A stretch of DNA of 64,000 nt from Meconema thalassinum. Lineage: Eukaryota; Arthropoda; Insecta; Orthoptera; Tettigoniidae. The translations under genes and the position numbers were made by a program. The stretch covers positions 529,436,861 to 529,500,860 of the forward strand of contig OX336390.1 of NCBI GenBank assembly GCA_946902985.2, read 5' to 3'. The notes under the pieces are model-generated. The model was not told the origin of the DNA. It worked only from the letters and a program-made list of their open reading frames with translations, and searched no databases. Positions 8,136 through 20,027 of this stretch are shown here, one piece after another; within the stretch, counting starts at the first letter, position 1; each line of letters begins with the position of its first letter.

Positions 8136-10447
8136 TCACACAATATTGCATGTGGACAATAGGACAGAATGCTGCATACTCCTGTAGATGGTCGGCGGAA
8201 GATCCAATTCCTTCAGACTCTTGTGGAGTGTGTGAGGTATGAGGCCGTTGACTGACAAGATTACAGGCACTAACCGGACGCAGTTCATCTTCCATATCCT
8301 CTTGATTTCCTCTGCAAGCTGTCTATACTTGGTGATTTTTTCATTGTGTCTACGTTCGATATTGGTGTCGTTGGGGACTGCTATGTCTATTATAAAAGTA
8401 GTGCCATCAACCTTATTTACTACTATGATGTCTGGTCGATTGTGATCTATTGTTTTGTCTGTCACAATACCAGTGTCCCAATATATTTTACACAATTCAT
8501 TTTCGAGGAGGGATGGTGGATGATACTTGTAGTAAGGGATATACTCCTCAGTTAATTTATATTTCTGTGCGAGTGCTTGATGAATGGTGCCTGCAACCTG
8601 ATTGTGCCGTCTTGTATATTCAATTGATGCTAGTATTGGGCAACCTGCAGTGACATGGTCAATGGTCTCGAGATGAATGGCGCATCGCCTGCATCTGTCT
8701 GAAATTACACTGGTATCTTTGATGATGTATTTCTTATAATTTTTTGTAGCAATGACTTGATCTTGTATGGCAATTGCAAATCCCTCTGTTTCTCCAAACA
8801 GACGACCACTTTGTAACCTCATACACGATGCGTTTTTATTAATACTCTGTTTGGTTAGGTTGCTGTAGTATTTCCCATGGAGGGTCTTTTCTCCCCATGC
8901 CTTTTCTTTTTCATGCAAGTGTAGTTGCTGGCTGATATGATCATCAGCGGCTGTACGAAGGTCCAATACAGTGTGCTTATCAGCAAGTACAATGGCTTTA
9001 TGGAGAATGCTGTTTTCCTTTCTTTGATAGAAATATCTTCTAAGGGTTTTAATTTGGTTCTGGAGCAAAATTTGTAAATCCAGTACTCTTCGACCTCCTA
9101 TCTTTCGTGGAAGAGTGACCCTTTCTTTGCAGGCATTTGGATGATGTAAACGGTAAGTAGTGAGAAGGGGCCTTGTTTTTTTCTGCAGGCTTTCTATTTC
9201 TGTTGCTGACCATTTCAGAATCCCAAATGAATATACTAGGGTAGGTATAGCGTATGTGTTGATAGCTTTAATTTTGTTCTTTGCACAGAGATTGATTCGC
9301 AGCACTTGATGTAGTCTTGTGATATACTTGTCCGTGAGTTCATCTTTGATACTGTTATGATTCAAAGTTGTATTTTGAGCAAATCCCAGATATTTGTAGG
9401 CTTCTATTTCAGTCACTCCTTCAATTAGAGATCCTTATATAAAGGAGATAGGATATTCTGTATTTCCTGTTGTAGTATTTGATGTCAAATCCGAAACCGG
9501 TGAATTTTAGAATTTTAGAGAGAGGATTGATGGCTAAGCAAAACCTTAATAGGCTTAGCGAGTCTCCTTGATAGATACCACGCTCAATTTTTATTGTGTC
9601 AGATGTGACACATTCATTGTCTGTCTTAGTATAAAGTACTGTTTTCCAATTATCCATCGTGACCTACAGGAAGTGAATTATAGCAGGGTTAATCTTATAC
9701 AGATGGAGGATTTCTTTCAGCCATGAGTGTGGGACTGAATCAAATGCTTTCTGGTAATCTATGTATGCCGTATATAGATTCCTTTGATTATGTATCGCCT
9801 GTTGTGTTATCACAGAATCAATAACTATCTGTTCTTTGCATCCTTGCGACAGCTTCTTGCGTCCTCTCTGTTCCCCAGCCAAAATGTTATGTTTGTCGAT
9901 ATATTTGTATATTTCGTCCGCAATTATGGACGTAAATAGTTTGTAAAGTGTTTGGAGACAGGTGATAGGTCTGTAGTTTGATTGGTCTTTAGTATTTCTA
10001 CTGTCTTTTGAGATAGGATATGTAATTCCAGCAGTAAGGAAATCAGGACATTCATCAGGATGATGGATGAGGTAAGTAAATTGCTGGTCTACCTTCTGGT
10101 GCACGCACGTGAAATGTTTGTACCAATAATTGTGAATTGTATCTGTGCCCGGCGCTTTCCAATTCTGACTTCTCCTTATAGCATCATATACATGCCGTTC
10201 TTCAATGGTATCAACATCCATTTCTTCGTATACATTATTGCTATTTCGTTCTTCGTTGATCCAATATGCATTTTCATTGTGTGGTGACTTCGCAGCCCAT
10301 ACACTTCTCCAAAAATGTTCCGTTTCTTGCGTGCTAGGAGATTCTGCTTTTGTGATGGACTGTTTGTTTCGTTTGATCATTCTGTATAACTGACCTTCAT
10401 TGTTGGAGAAAAGTCTGTTATGTGTTTTCTTCGCTCGTGATTCCTTC
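8136..10447 (-). pseudogene. RLE-type LINE polyprotein (R2/NeSL-like), broken
   Basis: Non-LTR retrotransposon with reverse transcriptase and a C-terminal restriction-like endonuclease for target-primed reverse transcription. 9664-10380 (238 aa): fingers/palm start, with KAPGTDTIHNYWYK at about 74-87, SNYRPITCL and an AYIDYQKAFDSVPHSWL block near the end (first catalytic Asp). 9421-9657: GIYQGDSLS.L.FCLAINPLS, the next palm motif. The YxDD segment should follow 'SYLLYI' but is lost: the sequence jumps to EIEAYKYLGF in 8136-9416 (426 aa). That part holds a CX2CX8HX4C knuckle (C242, C245, H254, C259) and a PD-(D/E)XK endonuclease core (RPD at 327-329, IDIAVP at 343-348). The internal deletion removes the active site, so it is dead. 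Confidence 0.88.
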
Positions 10448-13400
10448 TACTGAACCCGTAAATTCGGGAAGATGCCTGTTGGGAATCCATAGCAAACGCT
10501 GGATTGTTCATTTCTAAATGAGCTCAGGCTAAAAATCCATCAGAAATTGCTCCAACAAGGTCTTCGGGAATCTACACAGTATTGATCAATGGTATCGTGA
10601 ATATACAACAAAATACACTGGCTCAGAAGCACATACCTTTAGTTTCTCGGGGTCTCTGCAGGGACATAGCTCCAACCTAAAAACGGCTTCACGATACCAC
10701 TGTTTCCACTATATTTAAAATAAATCACTCGAAGACAACAACGAAAAATGAACTGAGTAAATTTATTATAACAATGGTAAACTATAACTAATATAAACAA
10801 TAAATAACAATAATTAATTAATAAATTAATTACACACATTCATACGCACTCCTCTACTACAACAAATACGCTATTGAATTTACTATGCTGTCAGTTAATA
10901 GAAACAAATTTTGACTGGCCTGAGCCTACTAGAAATATTTAAAACGTATAAGACAATTACTTGCATGCCAAACATTCTTGAAGAGCTATAAAAACCGGCA
11001 CGCTTCTCGTAACACATCTGGACGCGCGCTCTCTTTCAAAGAACGACACACATTCTCGATCAGCCGTGAGGCTGTCTTGCTTAAGAAGGCTGTGGATTGC
11101 TAACAACTGTCCACATTATATAATAGACTGGCCTTGAAATATTTAACGGGAATTCACATCCCCACACATTTACTGTGACCGCGCTGTGTAGCGTAGAGTC
11201 GCCGTGTTTAGATTTACATTTTCTCTTTATAAAACTCTTCATATCTCACGCACTTTTCAAACAATCATTCTCAGATTTTAACACTAGCATACATACACAC
11301 CTTCTCGACATTCATGACTGTCGTGAGTTGTTCAATCATACTTAACAACTTTAAAAACACTCATTCTAATAACATTCATTCAGAAATACACTATAATTCA
11401 GAAAACATCGAACAAATAATTATTACAAAAATTATTTCCCTAACTAAATTATTGCAAAATATTAACAAAAAATTGAATCGTTGTGTTTAACGTTATAAAG
11501 TAGAGTCGTAACTCTCTTTCAACAATAATACTTCTCTCTCTTCTATATACAATGTGATCTTCACATATACTTTCTTAAACAATTATCAATGTTCTTATAT
11601 ACTGCACACACTTTGTCGTAATTAGTTTTATAGACAATATCAGTCAAATGCGTTCAACCACCAAAGGTCAGTTGCACGTAAATACTCAACTCCGTGTTAA
11701 TAAAAGGTTAATAACAGGTATTAGTTAACATATGTAGACAATTGCTTTCTCTAATTATTTTCCGCTTAACAACGCTCTTGCCTTCACTGCTAAAATCTAA
11801 AATCTACATGTATGGGAGTTCTCAACACAATGACTCCTTTTCTACTAATGCCATGTTCTCACCAAAAGAACTATACTTCAGTAACTTACCTCCAATGCGG
11901 TAAAACCTTCGCATGAGTACACACATATCTCCATATAATCTCATATATCCACAATATATGGTATTAAAATCACATCTACTATGTTGGACAATTCTTAACA
12001 CAATCATTGTTACCAACATTTCTTCTGTAGGAATTACATTTAAATTACTGGCATTATCTTCAGCATTGTAACACTCAATCGCTGGCATATTGAACTCTTC
12101 CTCCTGTTCTTTAAAGAAACTTCCTTTAATAAAGAACGACCTTAGACAAGTCATATATGACCTCCATAATTTTTCTTCACAAAAAGATACTTAATTGTCC
12201 ACCGTATTGTTACATATACAATTAATAAAAAATACTGTTTCGTCCACCTTTCTGATCTAGCTTTAAATTACACGCCTATGCAATGTCAGATCCACAATAC
12301 GACGTGACACCACATATAGTGTATAAATAACCACATATGTTATTTATCATGTCCATTAGACTTCGATATTGACTAGGGTAAACCAGCTTCGAATCCCTGA
12401 CGTAAGATAAAAATTATCTTCTATAAAGTTATATTTCCTAATACTATTAAATGATTAAAGTTCTTAGCTTTCACAAATAAAGTAAGGATTGCCAATTCCG
12501 CAATGTGTCTCCGTTCGATACACCGAATTTCTATGAGTACATGACTTCTATCATATCCTGACGAATGTTTCTTGTCAGAGCGACGTAACGTTCATAGTAA
12601 TTATGATGATATAACAATATCATTCGTGGTTTCTTCTGCTCTTGATGATTTCTTTACAATGATGTGCCCAAATTAAATTACTTAAAAAGAATTTAATTGG
12701 CATCTACGACTAAATGTCTACAGCCTTAACTCGAAATAAAATTCAAAACCTTGAAAGTTTAAATGACTGGTCTTAAATAAGGAATACTGATTCCTTAAGC
12801 AAATAACGTGCCAGTTCAGAAACTGATCCGTTGAATAAATATAAAAGTGATGAAAAACTATCATCTCAAATGATCTTGCAAAATAAAATCTTGTTACACA
12901 CATGAAGAATAAATATATGTCGAAACATTGGATTACATAAAATATGGAGTAAAACGTTAGCTCAGAATGTCATTAAATAGCTCTCAATATAAAAGTAAAT
13001 AACACTGCTACCTTATCAGACGATATCTAGATGATCAATTTAAGTATTTGGGAAAATACTTAGATGTTCCTCAATCCAAGATACTGAGTTGGATCTCAAT
13101 TCGTTTCCTCGGACCAGCGACCTCGGATAAGGAAAGACGTTTCCTCTCCGGTAATCACCAACCTCCGTCTGACATCGAACGACATCCTTCTGGCCTAATT
13201 CTTCTGGGTTGCCGGGACTTTCCCTGGGCATCTTGACAAATCTTCTAATGGTGTATCTTCTTTCTCCGTCATAGATATAGTTTGGTCTCATCGTTGAGTA
13301 ATTATCGTAGAAATATTCATATAGATGGTGAATGAAATATTTCTAGAGCTCGTAGTTGTTATATAATGTTCATGGAATGACGTGAATGCACAAGATGTAA

Positions 13401-13675
13401 GAGTACATAACGTCTACAAGCTGAATTATTCTGGTTAACGAAGCTCCATGTTGCACCTAAATCTCTGCTTCAAATATGTCCCTCACGCATAATGTTCTTA
13501 TCTCATCATCGCAACATCGTGATACATATCGAACAACAAGTCCTGCTGAATACTAGCAGTCATAGTGTAAATGTTTATATACTGCTCCAATGTGTAAGTA
13601 AAGACACTGTTACTCACTTGGTTCGTGTTCACTTATTTTATTTAATCGTATGGTGAATTATATACAAAATTTATA
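10448..13675. other. No recognised gene over 3.2 kb
   Basis: AT-rich, without long open frames or any family I recognise. An 83-aa minus frame at 13040-13291 is not assignable. The interval could be the non-coding interior of a large retroelement or an intron. Nothing here proves either. Confidence 0.4.
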
Positions 13676-14534
13676 TTATACAACATTATCCACATTCTGC
13701 AACCAAGTTATGACATTTGGAGTGACATGAAAGAGTTCAGCAGGGTTCCCAGGAAACGAGAACAGAGGGCAGCGTCGGAGCAGATGATCCATTGTCTGCT
13801 CCTCTTGATCACAGTCGCACATTGCTGAATTAGTCCAGCCCCATCTGTGTTGAAAGAATTTACAGCAGCCATGGCCGGTTCTGAATCTGTTAAGACGGCA
13901 CCACAGTTTCCTTGGGAGGTCAGAACCTTTCAGTTCCTTCGTAGGATCAAGAGAATGAGCACTTGTCCCCGCTGTTTTAGTTGACCACTCGTTTCTCTAA
14001 CTTTGGTTTAAATTAAGCCCATCCACATATAGTATTTCTGCTGTAACACATGTTGGCCTCCTAGACCGTAGTCGCTGTTGTGAGGGATGGAAAAATTCAT
14101 GGTATAGTGGTAAAGTAGGTGAAGCCCTGATCTTCTTAGCCTCTCTCAACAATGCTTGTTTCCTTCTTAGATGTGGTGGAGGAATGTGGCTCAGCACAGG
14201 CAGCCAATGGCAAGGCGTTGACTTAATAGTACCAGTGATGCATCGCATTGTATCATTTAATCTTGAGTCTACTTTATGCACATGTGCACTTTCCAACCAC
14301 ACGGGTGCACAGTATTCTGCTGTTGAATAGACAAGGCTAATGCCAGTTAGGCGTAAGCAGACGGCAGAGGCTCCCCAGGAAGTACCACTAAGTTTATGTA
14401 GGATGTTGTTTCTTGCAGCAATTTTATGGGAGAGCTTGGTGAGATGCTCTTTGTAGGTCAGGGTTCTATCCAAAGTCACTCCAAGATAAGTAGGAAAGGG
14501 ATTGTATCTAAGTTGTTGTCCGTCAAGCAAAATA
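13676..14534 (-). pseudogene. LINE RT, C-terminal part
   Basis: Downstream half of the LINE polyprotein, after the Tc1 insertion. 13997-14731 contains, from about residue 70, LLDGQQLRY, TYLGVTLDRTLTYKEHL, then SLVYSTAEYCAPVWL and NDTMRCITGTIKSTP, followed by WLPVLSHIPPPHLRRKQAL: the thumb and post-RT region of Jockey/CR1-type elements. Residues 1-68 of that open frame lie in the Tc1 element and do not belong to the LINE. Beyond 13997 the coding sequence continues in another frame to 13676, including an RTGHG block and a CDCDQEEQTMDHLL zinc-knuckle-like end, so at least one frameshift is present. Confidence 0.85.
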
Positions 14535-14580
14535 CACACATCAAAAAAGTTTTGCATCACCTCGGTTCCCAGATCTCCGG
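14535..14580 (+). repeat. Tc1 left terminal inverted repeat
   Basis: Pairs with 15949-15995. Includes the GTTTTGCATCACC block and ends in TCCGG. Confidence 0.9.
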
Positions 14581-14777
14581 CATATAGACGTTGACTGTGT
14601 ATATTGTATCCAAGATACAGTCCCTTTGACTGTTCATAGATGTCACTAAAACTGCTCAAAGATGTAAACAACCATGCATGAGCAGGGCCTATTAGACGGA
14701 GGGGGTACGACAGCCGATCAGTTCCAGTCATTCCACCAGGACGAAGGTACGCTGCTCATGTTGTCTGTAGTTCTACC

Positions 14778-15800
14778 ATGCCTAGAAGGTCAATACCGCA
14801 GTTCGATCGCGTCCGCATTGTTACTTTGTGTCAAGAAGGGCTCTCAACAAGGGAAGTTTCCAGGCGTCTCAGAGTGAACCAAAGCGATGTTGTTCGGACA
14901 TGGAGGAGGTACAGAGATACAGGAACTGTCGATGACAGGCCTCGCTCAGGCCGCCCAAGGGCTACTACTGTAGTGGATGACCGCTACTTACGGATTGCCG
15001 CTCGGAGGAACCCTGACAGCAATGCCACCATGTTGAATAATGCGTTTCGTTCAGCCACAGGACGTCGTGTTTCAACTCAAACTGTGCGCAATAGGCTGCA
15101 TGATGCGCAACTTCACTCCCGACGTCCATGGCGAGGTCCAGCTTTGCAACCCCGACACCATGCAGCGCGGTACAGATGGGCCCAACAACATGCTGAATGG
15201 ACCCCACGGAATTGGCATCACGTTCTCTTCACCGATGAGTGTCGCATATGCCTTCAACCAGACAATCGTCGGAGACGTGTTTGGAGGCACCCTGGTCAGG
15301 CTGAACGTCTTAGACACACTGTCCAGCGAGTGCAGCAAGGTGGTGGTTCCCTGATGTTTTGGGGTGGCATTATGTGGGGCCGACGTACGCCACTGGTGGT
15401 CATGGAAGGCTCCGAAACGGCTTTACGATACCTGAATGACATCCTCCGACCCATAGTGCAACCATATCGGCAGAATATTGGAGAGGCATTTGTCTTCATG
15501 GACGACAATTCTCGACCTCATCGTGTACATCTTGTGAATGCGTTCCTTCAAGATAACGACATCGCTCGACTACAGTGGCCAGCATGTTCGCCAGACATGA
15601 ACCCTATCGAACATGCCTGGGATATGTTGAAAAGGGCTGTTTATGGACGTCTTGACCCACCAACCACTCTGAGAGATTTACGCCGAATTGTCGTTGAGGA
15701 GTGGGACAATTTGGACCAACAGTGTCTTGATGAACTTGTGGATAGTATGCCACGGCGAATACAGGCATGCATCAATGCAAGAGGACGTGCTACTGGGTAG
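14778..15800 (+). CDS. Tc1 family transposase, full length, DD34E
   Basis: Cut-and-paste DNA transposase of the IS630-Tc1-mariner superfamily; it binds the terminal repeats and integrates at TA. 340 aa, the usual Tc1 length. Residues 8-50: first HTH (FDRVRIVTLCQEGLSTREVS). About 55-62: GRP-like hinge (RPRSGRPR). 65-112: second HTH. Catalytic triad: D153 in FTDECR, D243 in FMDDNSRPH, E278 in DMNPIEHAWD. There are exactly 34 residues between D243 and E278. The GGGSLMFWGGIMW strand is at 188-200. The first ATG after the left repeat gives a start aligned with the family. There is no internal stop, so it is potentially functional or only recently silenced. A tyrosine or arginine change cannot be judged without relatives. 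Confidence 0.95.
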   Translation: MPRRSIPQFDRVRIVTLCQEGLSTREVSRRLRVNQSDVVRTWRRYRDTGTVDDRPRSGRPRATTVVDDRYLRIAARRNPDSNATMLNNAFRSATGRRVSTQTVRNRLHDAQLHSRRPWRGPALQPRHHAARYRWAQQHAEWTPRNWHHVLFTDECRICLQPDNRRRRVWRHPGQAERLRHTVQRVQQGGGSLMFWGGIMWGRRTPLVVMEGSETALRYLNDILRPIVQPYRQNIGEAFVFMDDNSRPHRVHLVNAFLQDNDIARLQWPACSPDMNPIEHAWDMLKRAVYGRLDPPTTLRDLRRIVVEEWDNLDQQCLDELVDSMPRRIQACINARGRATG

Positions 15801-15889
15801 AGGTAGTGGTGTGTACTGCAATCTGGACCACAAATGCTGAAAGTCTAGCTGTATGATGGTACAACATGCAATGTGTGGGTCTCATGAGC

Positions 15890-15895
15890 AATAAA
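15890..15895 (+). terminator. Polyadenylation signal AATAAA of the Tc1 gene
   Basis: AATAAA lies 90 bp after the transposase stop codon and before the right inverted repeat. Confidence 0.55.
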
Positions 15896-15948
15896 ACGAG
15901 CTGAAATGTTGTTTGTGTTGATCTCTATTCCCTTTGTATTTAACGGTT

Positions 15949-15995
15949 CCGGAACTCTTGGAACCGAGGTGATGCAAAACTTTTTTTGATGTGTG
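15949..15995 (-). repeat. Tc1 right terminal inverted repeat
   Basis: Reverse complement of 14535-14580, with one extra T in the homopolymer. Confidence 0.9.
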
Positions 15996-15997
15996 TA

Positions 15998-17575
15998 TTT
16001 GGTTTGTAATTAGAAAACCGATGTGCAAGTTGGAAGCAAGATACTTCAGTTTTATTCAGGCTCGGAATCAATCTCCAGGACTGAAGGAAAGCTGACATTC
16101 TCTTAAGGTCTTCAGTAAGGGTGTTTTCTGCATCTTCAACATTTCTGCTCTGCGTTACAAGCGCAATATCGTCAGCATAAATGAACTTTCTTGCCTTAGT
16201 ATTTGTTAAGTCATGAATATACAGGTTGAAAACGATTGGGGCCAAAACAGATCCTTGTGGGAGTCCATTATTCAGCTTCCTCTTGTGACTTTTAGAGTCG
16301 CCCAAGAACACCTCAAACTGTCCTTCACTGAGAATGTTTGATAACAAATTCACAATTTCAAAAGATGGAATAACTTGAAACAGTTTGAAAAGTAACTCTT
16401 GTCTCCAGACAGTATCATAGGCTGCCGTGAGATCAATGAAGACAGCTGTGGATTTTAGATGGTTTTGGAAGCCTGCTTCAATATGTGTTGTAAGGGCAAG
16501 AACTTGATCTGTGCAACTACGACCGTTTCGGAAGCCAGCTTGTTCAGGTGGTATGACATCTTCAATGTACGATGTTATCCTGTTCAGAAGGACACGTTCC
16601 AGAAGTTTAAACATGGCGCTAAGCAGGGCAATGGGACGATAGCTTTCAGGATTGTGTTCAGATTTACCTGGTTTCAGAATAGCTATAACTTTGTGGTTCG
16701 GATTCCACGTAAAAAGGAGGTCCCGTGGCTCATGATCTCAAGATTAACGGTCACGTTAAACTACAAGCTTCCTTCCTTTCTTTCTTCCTTCCATCCTTCC
16801 TTCCTTCCTTCCTTCCTTCCTTCCTTCCTTCCTTCCTTCCTTCCTTCCTTCCTTCCTTGGATAGTTTAAACTGTTTGGGTAGGTGATTCTTTTCAAAGAT
16901 ATATGTGAAAAGAGAAGTAATCCAGTTTATACTGAGTGGACCCATGTGTATGATGAATTCATTATTGATGTTATCAGGACCAGCTGCCTTGTTGGTCTTC
17001 AACTGCTTGATAGCTGCTACAACTTCTTCAACAGCAAACGCCCTGGATAGGTGATTATTTCTCTGGGCGTTCTTTTAGAGGAGAGTGAGGTTACGTTTCA
17101 CCATTTTGGTGTGACACTTGTCTTGCTTTGCCCTTGTAAGATCTACCATTCTATTGGCAATGGCGTCAGTGTCTTTCTGGAGTTTTTCTTACCAGTCAGT
17201 CCGTGAAGTATTCTCCAAGCTTTTCTGCTCGACTTTACAAAATTCATTTCTGTAACAGTTGCTCCCACTTCTCTCTTCTGCTTTTATTGAGGGACAGTAG
17301 TAGCTGAGTACCTAATGATTGATCTCCAGTACTTCGATATTCTTTATACAAGTCCTCACTGTCCTTATTCCATCCAGGCACATATTCCTTCCTATAACCC
17401 CTAGGAATGTTTGCTTTTGCAGCCTTAATAACGAGTTCAACAAATTCGCCATAGTTGGTTGCTGTTGATTGTAAGTTCTTCTCAGTTAAGTTTTATCAAG
17501 TTTCTTAGAGAATGCGTCCCAATTAGCGCGTTGGAAATTCCATCTGGGTAAGGGCATCGAATTCACAAGAGGGAT
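15998..17575 (-). pseudogene. LINE RT, N-terminal part with YADD
   Basis: Upstream half of the same LINE polyprotein. 15940-16614: LLERVLLNRI at 4-13, PPEQAGFRNGRSCTDQV at 22-38, AVFIDLTAAYDTVW at 57-70 (first catalytic Asp), LPQGSVLAPIVFNLYI at 118-133 and the active-site YADD at 146-149, so the RT catalytic core is preserved here. 16751-17002: NKAAGPDNINNEFI block, then the reading frame runs into an expanded KEGR repeat encoded by the microsatellite. Farther upstream (17003-17575) there are degenerate codons including PLPRWNFQRANWDAF, which normally joins the endonuclease to the RT. The endonuclease itself is missing. Confidence 0.85.
16770..16860 (+). repeat. (CCTT)n microsatellite inside LINE ORF
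   Basis: About 20 CCTT units with a few CATC/TTTC variants. On the coding strand it reads in frame as repeated K-E-G-R. Confidence 0.95.
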
Positions 17576-17609
17576 TTTCAGCCCTACCTCTACTGCTGTC
17601 TCGTTTCAA

Positions 17610-18440
17610 CTAAAATGATAATTAGCTTCTGCGTCCGTCACTTTTCTAAATCACTTTTAAAAAGTCTATAACTTCGAAACTATACAATTTGTGACGCTTA
17701 AATTTCCGTAAATACTAGAATTCAGTTTGTACTGTCTGATTATGCAATTACCCGAAGTCTATTCTCAATTATATGTGAGTTAATGCAATATCAAAAACTT
17801 GCAAACTTCGCCTAGTTTCAAAGCTCGGGATCTCCTATATCTTCCCGGCGATCGCGCTGTCTCCACGAGTGGTCTCACTACCATACTCGGATAACCTTCG
17901 GGATCTCGGTTAACCCAATAAACACATCTAGACTCTTCGAAGTCTGTAGGATAAAGAACCTCGATGCTTGGGTCTCCCTCTCCAAGTCGTAATTTTGGCG
18001 GCCATTTCTGACTCCCTCCATAAATTTAGCGCGCACGTTAACAATGCTTAATACTGCGAAATTGGACCTTGCAGCTCCTTTTAAAGTCTCTGTAATATTT
18101 TCCATTAATTTTCTTCTCATTACCAATGAATAAAATATCCTTCTTGGGGCCCAAATTCATAAATTCTCCAAATAATATAGTTGAAGGTATTCCCGTCTTC
18201 CATAAGAGCTCTCCTCATTGGCTGGGTGCTTATGTCCAATGACATAAATTATAACAATAATTATAATATTCCTTAGCAAATTCACTGTTGCTAGGTTATT
18301 TCAACCTTCTAGAAGTCTCTATTGTGCAACATATCACGTGATCGGAATCTGCCTGCCTTGCTCTCCTCACTAACACGACTGCTTTGCGTCAAGTTCCAGC
18401 ATTTATATTGCCATGTTAAACTGTATAATGGACTTGGAAA
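17610..18440. other. No recognised feature
   Basis: Separates two LINEs of different families. A minus-strand 82-aa frame at 17878-18126 is not assignable. Confidence 0.35.
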
Positions 18441-18449
18441 ATACTCTCA

Positions 18450-19635
18450 TTTAAGTCCTAAATAATTCATTTTTCGGGGACAGTACCCCCTGAGTCTTGC
18501 TGCTTTTGCGCATAATTTAAGCTTTTGGTTGTAAATGTATTCCTTAATTTTTTCTCTGTGATCCTATTCCTTTATGTGGCTGTTGATTTTTCTGAATATA
18601 TTCCCCAACTTTCGATTGGTTTTGGGTTTAGTTTTATTGTTTAAATATGCTGTTAGTTGGCCTATGGTTTTCCTCAGTTCCTTGATGTCATTCTCTAATC
18701 GACGCTGCCAGGGTGGAATGTATTCTTCATCTGCACCTTTTCCACGAGAGCTTCCAGACAAAGGTATTAGTTTCTGGTTGTTCAGCCTTATCACAGTTAC
18801 TGCTGCACAATATACAAGAGAGATTGTTTCTTCTAGATTATCAGATGTTTCCACATACTGTTTTAGGATGTTATTTGTCACACTGAAAAGAGATTTACTC
18901 TTTGCTGTTTCTAGGAGTTTGGGCAGCTTTGGTCGATTGTGTACTTTAAGGCCCATAAATTCCGTCATTGCCTCTTTAAACACATATTCAATACAACTTG
19001 TTTCATTAGAACTCGAGCTATTAGCAGGGATAGTTGGTTCAACAATTCCCTCTTCTCCTGTGTCATTTCTGCAGGTAACTTCCTGAACAGTATGAATCAA
19101 TAATGTGGGTCTGCTTTCATTGTTGGATTCTGAAGCTAGAATTTTTGCTGCTTCCGCTTTAGGACTTTGAATCATTATTGCAGGAAGTCTATTGTTCCTC
19201 ACTATTACATGTCTTTGGTCTGCAATTCTTTGTTCTGTAATAAAATAGTACTCAGGAAAATTCTCCACAAACAACTTGTGCATATCTTTCCTATATGTTG
19301 TGAGGTCTCTCTCTAAGTTTGTAACAATGAAATAGGAGCGCATTATGAATTTCTTCATCTCATCAGTCCATTTTAAGCTCTGCCTCTTTGCCTGCCTTAG
19401 TGGTCAGTTGAAGTTTTGAAACGCTTTCGACAGGGGGAGACGACGGCTGTTGGATTCTCCTATCTGCGTTGTCGGCTGTAGAATTTTTGGGTGACCCGAC
19501 ATGTGCCCGTCTGTTCAGCATCATGCCACTGGTGGTTCACCTGCTGTCACGTTCAGCACCAGCTCCAAACGTGCCCCGACGCACCTCGGGTAGCGTCCTT
19601 TTCCGAGGCTCATTATTCTTTGACATTTTCTCCAT
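18450..19635 (-). pseudogene. RLE-type LINE ORF, N-terminal region
   Basis: N-terminal part of the long ORF of the R2/NeSL-like family that also occurs at 8136-10447. A possible start is the ATG at 19633-19635, giving EKMSKNNEPRKRTLPEVRRG; an in-frame TGA follows about 30 codons later. From 19480 the frame is open through KWTDEMKKFIMRSYFIVTNLE, and 18564-19358 (264 aa) includes DLTTYRKDMHKLFVENFPEY, RIADQRHVIVRNN (residues 44-56), then WQRRLENDIKELRKTIGQL (216-234), a conserved helical region before the RT. Codons for KLCAKAARLRGY follow near 18500 in another frame. The RT and endonuclease are absent here. Function of this N-terminal region: presumed RNA or DNA binding. Confidence 0.7.
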
Positions 19636-19680
19636 TATCAATGGGTTGCATTTTATACCTACTGCCAGGAATTCATTTAG

Positions 19681-19740
19681 GCCGCCCCTAACATGGAGTA
19701 CAGATGCCTTTCACAGCCGCCCCTAACATGGAGTACAGAC
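19681..19740 (+). repeat. 24-bp unit repeated twice, period 35
   Basis: GCCGCCCCTAACATGGAGTA and the next 4 bases occur at 19681-19704 and again at 19716-19739. This lies just upstream (minus-strand sense) of the LINE ORF start, so it may be part of the LINE's 5' untranslated region. Confidence 0.8.
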
Positions 19741-20027
19741 GCTGTTGGCTAGTGTTTATGGCGGCACTGACTCGCCTTGTCACATTTCTGTCTTTGGATA
19801 TATGTGGCATTTTATAGAGACTGTGGTGCCATCCACAGACCCACCACATCCTGTTAGCAATGCCGCTGTTGGTCCGGGACTGAAGGTTGCCCTGCTTATG
19901 TCGCAGCTACCCTCCATATCTAGAGGGCGATCCATTATCCGCCATCTGTGGACCCGTCCGGCCGTAGTCAGCTCTACGTCCTCCTCGAGAAGGATTATTA
20001 TTATTATTTTCGGTTTCAATATAATTG

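Larger units (their letters stand above)
14535..15995 (+). mobile_element. Tc1 transposon, complete, 1461 bp
   Basis: Both ends are seen: TA at 14533-14534 and TA at 15996-15997 as the target duplication, with terminal inverted repeats of about 46 bp (14535-14580 and 15949-15995, one single-base indel and a few substitutions), starting CACACATCAAAAAA. One intact transposase gene lies inside. Taking out the element and one TA rejoins the reading frame of the surrounding LINE, which proves it inserted there. Length and ends fit the Tc1 family. Confidence 0.95.
13676..17600 (-). mobile_element. Non-LTR retrotransposon (Jockey/CR1-like), 5'-truncated
   Basis: A LINE on the minus strand: the 5'-most recognisable coding sequence is near 17575 and the last codons end at a stop near 13676-13678. 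It carries the linker, RT and C-terminal domains but no recognisable endonuclease. It is interrupted by a Tc1 element (14535-15995) and a GGAA-type microsatellite (about 16770-16860). Insertion order: the LINE first, the Tc1 element later. Confidence 0.85.

Noticed and set aside
15040..15508. Several 70-104 aa frames within the Tc1 transposase
   Set aside because: Frame shadows of the transposase gene.
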